Shown in pieces: positions 34,333 to 40,520 of a stretch of 64,000 bases of DNA. Position numbers and translations under genes: made by a program. Location of the stretch: NCBI GenBank assembly GCA_964372095.1, contig CAYJPV010000029.1:1-64000 (forward strand). Reading direction: 5' to 3'. Source of the stretch: CAYJPV01 sp964372095. Its GTDB lineage: Bacteria; Acidobacteriota; Vicinamibacteria; Vicinamibacterales; JAKQTR01. Numbering within the stretch: the first letter of the stretch is position 1; every line of letters starts with the position of its first letter. Under the pieces are notes generated by a model. It was given only the letters and a program-made list of their open reading frames with translations. It ran no database searches and was not told where the DNA came from.

Positions 34333-35129
34333 CGTCGCTCGTCCTTCATCACGGGAAATGCCGCCTGCGCGAATCCACGAGGCAACACCAGGGCGGCGGG
34401 CACGCGGCCGGCGGAGGCTGCCGCGCGAAGCGCTGATCGGACGGGCTCGAGATCGAAGGCCGCGTCGGCCGTGACCAGGTAGAACACCTCCCACCGCGGC
34501 GCGTCGTCGAGTTCGTAGGAGAAGTCCAGGAAGACCGTTCCGGACGGCTGCAGTTCTGCCGCGCGCTCACCAGCCTTGGGCAGGTGCTGGGTGATCACGC
34601 CCCGGCCATCGACCGAGAGAATGGCCCCGTACGGGCGGCTCGCCGCGCGATAGCCGATCCGGATCTGGTCGCCCTGCCGCGCCACGGCGCCTGACGCCAG
34701 TTCTTCGCTGCTCTGGCTCAGCCGCCGGTGCAGGACCAGCGCCGGCTCGCCGCCCTTGAGGGTGGTGTCCTCGCCCGAGGGCCGGCCCAGCCAGAGCGAC
34801 GCGCCCACGGCGGCCACGCAGACACACGTGGCGACGACGCTCGCGGGTGCGAGCCACGGGCGCCAGCGGCCCGCCTGCGCCGCCGGCTCGCTGCGCTCGT
34901 GGCTCTGGCGCGCCCGTTCACGGATGCGGCGGGCCATCTCCTGCGGCTCGAAGGCCGACTGGATGTCCCGGCTCGACGCCTCCAGAAGCGCCAGCCGGCG
35001 CTCCAGTTCAGGGTCGGCGGCAATGCCGGCAGCCAGAGCCTGACGTTCGTCCGGCGGAAGCTCACCCAGGCGATACCGCTCCAGCTGCAGGTCGGAGACG
35101 ACGGCAGGCAACGTCTCCCGTGTACTCAT
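34329..35129 (-). CDS. Anti-sigma-like membrane protein
   Basis: A 266-aa protein with one membrane helix (about 93-116, LAPASVVATCVCVAAVGASL). The cytosolic part (LQLERYRLGELPPDERQALA and following helices) resembles an anti-sigma domain without a zinc HCC motif. The periplasmic part (VDGRGVITQHLPKAGERAAE, FLDFSYELDDAPRWEVFYLV) resembles DUF4384-type domains often found near caspases. It sits between sigma factor and caspase with 4-bp overlaps on both sides, strong support for a regulatory unit. Confidence 0.75.
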   Translation of the reverse strand: MSTRETLPAVVSDLQLERYRLGELPPDERQALAAGIAADPELERRLALLEASSRDIQSAFEPQEMARRIRERARQSHERSEPAAQAGRWRPWLAPASVVATCVCVAAVGASLWLGRPSGEDTTLKGGEPALVLHRRLSQSSEELASGAVARQGDQIRIGYRAASRPYGAILSVDGRGVITQHLPKAGERAAELQPSGTVFLDFSYELDDAPRWEVFYLVTADAAFDLEPVRSALRAAASAGRVPAALVLPRGFAQAAFPVMKDERR

Positions 35130-35617
35130 GACGCCTCCAGTTCCGCGAGCGTGGCTCGCAGCGCGCGCAGGCGTTTGCGCACGCCGGACACGGACATCCC
35201 CACCTCGCCGGCCACTTCCTCGAGCGTCAGCCCGTCGACGAAGTGCAGGGTGGCCATCACCCTGGTGGAGGCCTGGTGCCGCCCGAACAGGCGGTCGAGC
35301 AGCGACCGTGCCTGCAGGGCCGGCTCCGGGTCATCGAGGCGGGCAATGCCGATCAGCACCTCGTCACCCGGCAGGTCCGGCCAGTGCCGGCGATCACGTA
35401 TGCGGTTCAGGCAGAGGTTCGTCGCCACCCGGTAAATCAGGCTCGACGGGAAGCGGACGTCGGTGACGCCGCGCCGGAGCAACTGGACGAATACGTCCTG
35501 GCACACGTCCAGCGCCTCGTCCTCGTCGCGCAGCAACTGGCGACACCGGCGCAGCACGAGAGGCCCGTAGCGCTCCCACAGCTGTTCCAGATCGGGCGAC
35601 GTTTCCGCCATGCGCAC
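35126..35617 (-). CDS. ECF RNA polymerase sigma factor
   Basis: A 163-aa sigma-70 region 2 plus region 4 protein: YGPLVLRRCRQLLRDEDEAL and DVCQDVFVQLLR (region 2.2), FPSSLIYRVATNLCLNRIRD (2.4), and VDGLTLEEVAGEVGMSVSGV with RKRLRALRATL (region 4). The third codon is also ATG and may be the real start. It leads the operon with the anti-sigma-like, caspase and barrel genes, so it probably controls their expression together with other targets. Confidence 0.92.
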   Translation of the reverse strand: MRMAETSPDLEQLWERYGPLVLRRCRQLLRDEDEALDVCQDVFVQLLRRGVTDVRFPSSLIYRVATNLCLNRIRDRRHWPDLPGDEVLIGIARLDDPEPALQARSLLDRLFGRHQASTRVMATLHFVDGLTLEEVAGEVGMSVSGVRKRLRALRATLAELEAS

Positions 35618-35970
35618 CTACAGACACCCGGAGAGGGGCGAAGTGTCACTCGCGTGGCCGCCTCCGAAGGCGGCGGGTCCGCCGGTGGGGAGCCGTGAAC
35701 CCGGCCACCACGATACTTCATCCCGGGGTCGTGGCTGCATTCAGCCCGAATTCACCCCGGCCCTCGGGATACACTTCCTCCGGAGACACTCACGATCCCT
35801 GAATCCGTCGCCGTCCGGGAAAGCGCCGACGCCGCTGCCACCCGCCAGGACTATCTTCGTTTCAGGGACGGCGTTCGGCTTCAGCGGGTGTCTTTCACTG
35901 CTGCGCAGGAAGCACGTCTTGGACGTGCGTCGCAACCGCTCGACCCGGCTCGTCGTGAGCGAAAGGATGC
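35618..35970. other. Divergent intergenic region (sigma factor / isochorismatase)
   Basis: No convincing gene. It should hold the promoters of the sigma-factor operon and of the isochorismatase gene. A local GC palindrome (GCCTCCGAAGGCGGC, near 35660) and an AAAGG site before the isochorismatase start are visible; no ECF-type promoter could be assigned. Confidence 0.4.
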
Positions 35971-36543
35971 ATGATGGCCAGTGTCCCGTTCGAGTTCTCT
36001 GGCGCCGTACTTCTTCCCATCGACATGCAGCGAGCGATCGATTGGCCGGGCCGACCGCGCCGAGGCAATCCCGCGCTCGACGAAAACGGCCTGCGTCTCC
36101 TCGCGTCGTGGCGGAAGAAGGGGCTGCCGATCATCCATGTGCGACACGACTCGGTTGACGCGGAGAGCCTGTTTCGTCCCGATCATCCCGGCAACGCACC
36201 GCGTCCCGGCTTCGAGCCTCGGGCGGGCGAGGCGCTGGTGGTGAAGTCGGTCAGTTCCGCCTTCATCGGCACCGACCTCGATCTGCGCCTGCGCCGGCTC
36301 GGGGCGAAGCGGGTGGTCTGCTTCGGCTGGGCGACCGACATGTGCGTGTCGACCACCATCCGCACCGGTGCCAACACGGGTTGGGAGATGGTGCTGGTGG
36401 CGGACGCCTGCGACTGCATGGAACTGCCAGACGCGATCGGCGGCGGGATCATCTCGGCCCGCGAGATCCACCGGGTTCACGTCGCGACGCTGGCAGCGGA
36501 TTTCTGCCGGGTGGTTGGGACGGGGGATCTCTGCGACGGTTGA
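35971..36543 (+). CDS. Isochorismatase-family cysteine hydrolase
   Basis: A 190-aa cytosolic hydrolase with the family catalytic triad Asp18 (LLPIDMQ), Lys92 (VVKSVSSAF) and Cys125 (GWATDMCVSTT). The T-D-M-C-V-x-T-T motif places it among nicotinamidase/isochorismatase-like amidohydrolases. The substrate, a small amide or carbamate, is unknown. ATG-ATG start; the second ATG may be used. It stands alone, followed by a tRNA-like repeat unit. Confidence 0.9.
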   Translation: MMASVPFEFSGAVLLPIDMQRAIDWPGRPRRGNPALDENGLRLLASWRKKGLPIIHVRHDSVDAESLFRPDHPGNAPRPGFEPRAGEALVVKSVSSAFIGTDLDLRLRRLGAKRVVCFGWATDMCVSTTIRTGANTGWEMVLVADACDCMELPDAIGGGIISAREIHRVHVATLAADFCRVVGTGDLCDG

Positions 36544-36550
36544 GTTGGGC

Positions 36551-36709
36551 TTGCGGGAGGGGCCGAGGCAACGCCCTTCGACTCCGCCACCATTTGGCGC
36601 CGTCGCTCAGGGTGGTTGCCGGAGAGAAGCGGTTCAAATCCCAGACCGCAAATGGAAAAGGCCACAGGGGTTAACCCTGTGGCCTTCATGGTTGCGGGGG
36701 CTCGCAACC
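36551..36709. repeat. tRNA-like/terminator repeat unit U1
   Basis: Layout: TTGCGGGAGGGG ... GGCAAC ... GTTGCC ... GGTTCAAATCCC (36631-36642, T-arm-like) ... ACCGCAA, so the ends can pair. Then a terminator hairpin at 36660-36684 and GGTTGCG ... CGCAACC (36690-36709). Units U2 and U3 near the initiator tRNA at 46.4-46.7 kb share the same order of parts, and 25 consecutive bases at 36601-36625 recur exactly at 46398-46422. Confidence 0.7.
36660..36684. terminator. Hairpin terminator in unit U1
   Basis: Ten-pair perfect stem (GGCCACAGGG with its complement) around GTTAA. On the minus strand it is followed by TTTT, on the plus strand only by TT, so the minus orientation fits better; it may work in both directions behind the isochorismatase gene. 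Confidence 0.65.
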
Positions 36710-36780
36710 AACGATACTTGCAGCTCTGGTGCGGGGCCGCGTGACGGGTTGCGTCCATTGCCACTGCAGCCAATGGAAGG

Positions 36781-36809
36781 TATAACCCCTCAAGTTAGTT
36801 GAGGTTATA
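36781..36809. promoter_or_regulatory. Inverted repeat upstream of abiEi (operator candidate)
   Basis: TATAACCCCTCAA, a 5-nt gap, then TTGAGGTTATA: arms CCTCAA/TTGAGG and TATAA/TTATA. It abuts the antitoxin start codon. AbiEi antitoxins of the family repress their own operon by binding inverted repeats, so this is a likely autoregulatory site. The word CCTCAAGTTAG recurs at 38436-38446 behind the toxin gene. Confidence 0.6.
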
Positions 36810-36813
36810 TACC

Positions 36814-37422
36814 GTGAAGCGGCCAAACGCGGAAGAACGACTCTACAGGGTCGCCAAGCAACAAGGCGGCTTCTTCACCGCGCGCCAAGCCCGGCTGGCC
36901 GGCTACGCCGACAACACGCACCCGCATCACGTGCGCAACGGCAACTGGATCCGTGAGCACCGAGGTATCTATCGACGTTCTCGATTCCCCCTGGCCATCA
37001 GACCTGATCTGATGCTGTGGCAGCTGTGGGCTCACAATCGTCGTGGGGAGCCTCAGGGCACCTTCAGCCACAACACGGCGCTGTCGCTCCACGCGCTCTC
37101 CGATGTCATGCCGGCGAAGCTCGACATGACGGTTCCTCCTGGATTCCAGAGGATGGCGGCCATCCCGAGAGTGCTGCGCCTCCATGGCGGCCGGCTCGCC
37201 GACGACGACGTCGAGATGACCGACGGCGTGCGTGTGACGACGCCGCTCCGCACGCTCGTCGACGTCGTCGTCGAGGATCGGCTTGCCGCGGACCTGCAGG
37301 TCCAGGCGTTTCGAGAGGCGCTTCAGCGAGGACTCGTGATGGCACAGCAACTCGCGCAGGTGAAGACGAGCCGGCGAGCACGACAGCGGCTCGACCGCGT
37401 GATCAAGCAGGTGCCTGCATGA
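36814..37422 (+). CDS. AbiEi-family antitoxin (type IV TA system)
   Basis: About 202 aa from GTG 36814; a TTG five codons earlier lies inside the operator and is less likely. The N-terminal winged helix reads RLYRVAKQQGGFFTARQARL and AGYADNTHPHHVRNGNW. The C-terminal part has LHALSDVMPAKLDMTVPPGF and TPLRTLVDVVVEDRL, as in AbiEi antitoxins. These proteins repress the operon and counter the AbiEii nucleotidyltransferase toxin. It overlaps the toxin start by 4 bp. Confidence 0.85.
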   Translation: MKRPNAEERLYRVAKQQGGFFTARQARLAGYADNTHPHHVRNGNWIREHRGIYRRSRFPLAIRPDLMLWQLWAHNRRGEPQGTFSHNTALSLHALSDVMPAKLDMTVPPGFQRMAAIPRVLRLHGGRLADDDVEMTDGVRVTTPLRTLVDVVVEDRLAADLQVQAFREALQRGLVMAQQLAQVKTSRRARQRLDRVIKQVPA

Positions 37423-38301
37423 CGGCAGCTCCGCGTCCCTACGCGACGGCCGGCGCGCTCCGAGACGCTCTCGAAATCCGCCTGCTCGATCGCGCCAAGC
37501 GCGAAGTCGGTGACTTGCAGCGGCTGCGCCGGCAGGTGGCATTTGACCGACTCCTCGCGAGGATGTTCGATCCATCGTTGGCGGCCCGTCACTGCTGGGT
37601 ACTCAAGGGCGGCTATGCGCTGGAAATGAGGTTCCACGAGGCGCGATCGACGCGCGACCTCGACTTCAGCGTCCGTGCTGGCGTTGGTTCTTTGTCGCAC
37701 GCCCCAGGCACCGAAGCGCTGCTCGATCACCTGCGCTCGGCCGCACAGGTTAGCCTGCCTGACTTCTTCTCGTTCATCGTCGGCGGGGCGATGATGACGC
37801 TCGATCAGGCTCCCGAGGGTGGCGCCCGGTTTCCGGTGGATGCACGTCTCGACGGCCGCACGTTCGTCAGCTTTCACGTCGACCTCGGGGTCGGGGACGA
37901 GATCATCGAGCCGCTCGACGAGCTCGTTGGGGAGGACTGGTTGGGATTCGGCGGCATCGCGCCAGCCGTGGCGCCCGTGCTCTCGAAGGAGCAACATTGG
38001 GCGGAGCAGCTCCATGCCTACACACGGCCTCGCCCGGGCACCGCCAATAGCCGCGTACGTGATCTTCTCGACCTCACTCCTGATCGAGCTGGGTTCGCTG
38101 TCGCCCGAACGAATCCGGCGGGCGGTCGCAGCGACGTTCGAGCGGCGCGCCACGCATCCCATCCCCGACGACCTTCTTCCGCCGCCCAGAGACTGGGCAA
38201 GGCCATTCGCGGCACTTCTCACGGAGTGCGGTCTCGACCAGACGCTCGACGGAACCTATGAGCGGGTCCGGGAGGTCTGGGCGGCCGTCCGGGCGCTCTG
38301 A
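37419..38301 (+). pseudogene. AbiEii-family nucleotidyltransferase toxin, frameshifted
   Basis: The first frame gives a good AbiEii N-terminal region: HCWVLKGGYALEMRF and STRDLDFSV (nucleotidyltransferase GG ... D-x-D motifs) and KEQHWAEQLHAYTRPRPG. At about 38070-38085 the homology jumps to another frame (LLIELGSLSPERIRRAVAAT, PRDWARPFAALLTECGL) that ends properly at 38301. A single-base change therefore separates the two parts. It is either a real disabling mutation or a sequencing error. The catalytic part is intact, so a shortened product could still be active. Confidence 0.8.
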
Positions 38302-38725
38302 AGTAGGGCTCGCGCGACCGGAGAAGACGTGACACAGGGGGAACGGGTGGGGGAACACCCTCCAAAGCGCACTGTTCCCCCCTCTGCCGATTCCGCCTGC
38401 CCGTAGGGCGTGCCACCGCAACAACGAGTTCCTTACCTCAAGTTAGTCCGGTCGAAGCGGCGAGGCGTCGACAAGCCGAACGACCTCGAGCTCGCGCAGT
38501 TGTTGCTGCTGGTGCCGCTCATCGAGCCCGATTGACTTCGGCGTGGTGGAGTTCTGCGATGCGTGCAAGCCGTGCGCCGAGCACTGTCCGGCCGGCGCCG
38601 TGCTCGTTGGTGCGACACGCAGGCCCGCGACGCTGCGCCTCGAACCGTCCGTCGCCGTTCCCGGTGGCTCGAGGCGCAATCCCGTGGGCGGACTGAAGCG
38701 GGGTCGAGTCGCGGTTCTCCAGGTC
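38302..38725. other. Gene-poor stretch with a dehalogenase remnant
   Basis: No intact gene. It carries CCTCAAGTTAG (38436-38446, repeated from the abiE operator) and a short coding remnant at about 38530-38610. Nothing else is recognised. Confidence 0.5.
38530..38610 (+). pseudogene. Fragment resembling a reductive dehalogenase Fe-S motif
   Basis: Plus-strand translation gives DFGVVEFCDACKPCAEHCP followed by AGAV. The FC-x2-C-x2-CA-x3-CP spacing and flanking DFGV are characteristic of the ferredoxin-like region of RdhA-type dehalogenases and QueG-like proteins. Sequence on both sides is unrelated, so only this scrap remains. Identification rests on one motif. Confidence 0.5.
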
Positions 38726-39193
38726 TCACCCTCGAGGGCGCGGCGTGGGTGGCGTTGCCGTCTGGGACCAGTGCGTGTGGATGACGCGCCACCCCTCGGC
38801 CTTCTTCTGGTAGATCTGGGTGGCGTTCCACCGACTCGTGACCGAACCATTCCGGCGCAGCAGGATGTACGTGAGCACCGCGGTGCTCCCCCCCGCCTGC
38901 ACCTTGGGCTCCAGCATGTCGTAGCTGTCGAACAGCGCCCTGCCTCGGTACGGCTCGACCAGCGCCATCAGCGCCGCACGCCCGTCGACACGCTTCTCGG
39001 TCATCACGTGGAAGTAGGTGATATCCGCATCCGCCACGGCGAGGAGCGGGTCGGGGTTCCCCTGGATCCAGCCGTCCATTGCCTTTCGCTCCAGGGCGAC
39101 AATCTCCGACATCGTGTCGGTTGCTGACGGGAGCCGCACCGGCGTGACGCCGAGAGCGGTGACGATCGAGAACACCAGCATCGTCTTCTTCAC
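38726..39193 (-). CDS. Exported SnoaL/DUF4440-like protein
   Basis: A 155-aa protein with a signal peptide (KKTMLVFSIVTALGVTPV) and an NTF2-like cone fold: EIVALERKAMDGWIQGNPDP, YFHVMTEKRVDGRAALMALV, and WNATQIYQKKAEGWRVIHTH (conserved W-x-x-x-H-x-H-W end). Such proteins bind small ligands or have lost catalysis. It is 58 bp downstream of the ECF sigma gene on the same strand and could be its target. Confidence 0.82.
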   Translation of the reverse strand: MKKTMLVFSIVTALGVTPVRLPSATDTMSEIVALERKAMDGWIQGNPDPLLAVADADITYFHVMTEKRVDGRAALMALVEPYRGRALFDSYDMLEPKVQAGGSTAVLTYILLRRNGSVTSRWNATQIYQKKAEGWRVIHTHWSQTATPPTPRPRG

Positions 39194-39251
39194 GAATTCC
39201 CTCCCTGGGATTCGGACCGTTGCACTTCGTGGTCGCGTGGCACTGGCCGCG

Positions 39252-40160
39252 TCACGCGGGCGACTCGAGCGACACGGACTTCAGCGCCTCGCGCAGTCTG
39301 GCGACTTGCTCAGATCGCTCGTAGAAGGGGTGCCCTCGGTAGACGTCGGCACCGACCTTCATGTACGCGTCGCCCAACTCGGTGATCCGGGCGTCGGCGA
39401 CCTCGCGAACCCTGCGTCGGTAGCCGGTGGTGAACGTGAGTTTATGCGGATCGACGAACCCGCCCTTGATGAACGCCTGAGTCTTCCGCGCGCATGTGCA
39501 GGCGCTGCCGGGAGTTACGAGGCTGCAGTTGCCGCGCAGATATTCGTACAAGTCCCGACGAGACCGGGACAGGATCTGCCGGAAGTTGACTGGCGTCACC
39601 TCGACGATCTCCGCACCGACCTCGTCACTGACCCCGAACACCTCGCCCAGGATGAAGACCAACCGCTGTCGGCCATCGAGGCAGAGCAACGTGCCCAGGC
39701 TGCAGGTGATCTTGGTCTCCTCGATGAGGATCTCGACGGGAACCGGAACGGTTTGCGGGTCCGGAAGGTCGAGGTCGGGCGTTTGTCGAAGCCCTCCGGC
39801 GGCCACCTCGAACGAGCAGATCGCGTCGGCGGCGTTCCACCGGTCCTTCTTGATGTTGAGCACGTGGTTCACCGCAATCCGATAGAGCCATGTGCGGAAC
39901 CTGCTGTCGCCCCGAAACGCAGGCAGTCCCTTCAGCACCTTGACGAAGACGTCCTGGGTTGCGTCCTCCGCGTCGGCGTGATTGTTGAGCATGCGCAGGG
40001 CCATATTGAAGACCCACGGCTGGTGCCGCTCGATCAGTCGCTCGAGGGCGTCGCGGGCGCCGGCTCGTGCCTCAGTCAACAGGATCTCGTCGGGTGGATC
40101 GCCAGCGTCCTCGCGAAACGGGTGGTGCATGAGTTCCTCCAATTCGGCCTCCGTGTCCAT
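39252..40160 (-). CDS. ECF sigma factor with C-terminal Cys-containing extension
   Basis: A 302-aa protein, longer than a simple ECF factor. Region 2: RDALERLIERHQPWVFNMAL, DAEDATQDVFVKVLKGL and FRTWLYRIAVNHVLNIKKD. Region 4 (FILGEVFGVSDEVGAEIVEV, TPVNFRQILSRSRRDLYEYL) is recognisable. The extension (GSACTCARKTQAFIKGGFVD, EVADARITELGDAYMKVGAD) follows; the CTC pair could sense redox or bind metal. No anti-sigma gene is adjacent, so control may lie in the extension itself. Confidence 0.88.
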   Translation of the reverse strand: MDTEAELEELMHHPFREDAGDPPDEILLTEARAGARDALERLIERHQPWVFNMALRMLNNHADAEDATQDVFVKVLKGLPAFRGDSRFRTWLYRIAVNHVLNIKKDRWNAADAICSFEVAAGGLRQTPDLDLPDPQTVPVPVEILIEETKITCSLGTLLCLDGRQRLVFILGEVFGVSDEVGAEIVEVTPVNFRQILSRSRRDLYEYLRGNCSLVTPGSACTCARKTQAFIKGGFVDPHKLTFTTGYRRRVREVADARITELGDAYMKVGADVYRGHPFYERSEQVARLREALKSVSLESPA

Positions 40161-40520
40161 CGGACGGCCACTACTCTATTGGACAACACCCAGGGGGCCC
40201 CGTGACAGTGATCTCGAAGTAATCTGCGCCATCTGCACCTGCCCACCGAGGTCACGCCGCGTCCGGGGCGGGCACCGCCCCTCGACGTCGCTCGGGGCGT
40301 CCTGAGCCGGGTCGAAGGGCTCCGCGTCTCGAAACCTGCGAGTTCAACCAGGACCCGGAGTGCGCGGTGTTCAACGCATGCGCGTGATCGGCGTACGCAC
40401 GTGCCCGTGGTGGCTACCATCTGCAGCCGCGAATCACGCGGCGCGGCGGTAGTCATGATGAAGCCCGTTCAGGACTGACAGCGCCACGACGTCCCCGGAG
40501 CGGGCGCATTAGCCAAGCTC
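40161..40520. other. Gene-free stretch with REP-like palindrome
   Basis: Divergent region between the sigma factor and the subtilase. No gene seen apart from short fragments ahead of the subtilase start. It contains the palindrome at 40278-40319. Confidence 0.5.
40278..40319. repeat. REP-like palindrome of the CCCTTCGAC/GTCGAAGGG type
   Basis: Left arm CCCCTCGACGTCGCTCGGGG, right arm CGTCCTGAGCCGGGTCGAAG then GG. This is a degenerate form of a palindrome that is widespread in many genomes. Half-elements with TTCGACTNCGC/GCTCAGG occur at about 21498-21516, 36577-36611 and 46374-46408. Confidence 0.6.

Noticed and set aside
32590..34482. 630-codon plus-strand frame over the caspase gene
   Set aside because: Antisense to a gene with clear catalytic motifs and a tight operon context.
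38543..39127. A 194-aa plus-strand gene
   Set aside because: Only its first ~20 residues (Fe-S motif) look like protein; the rest overlaps the SnoaL-like gene in antisense and has no family character.
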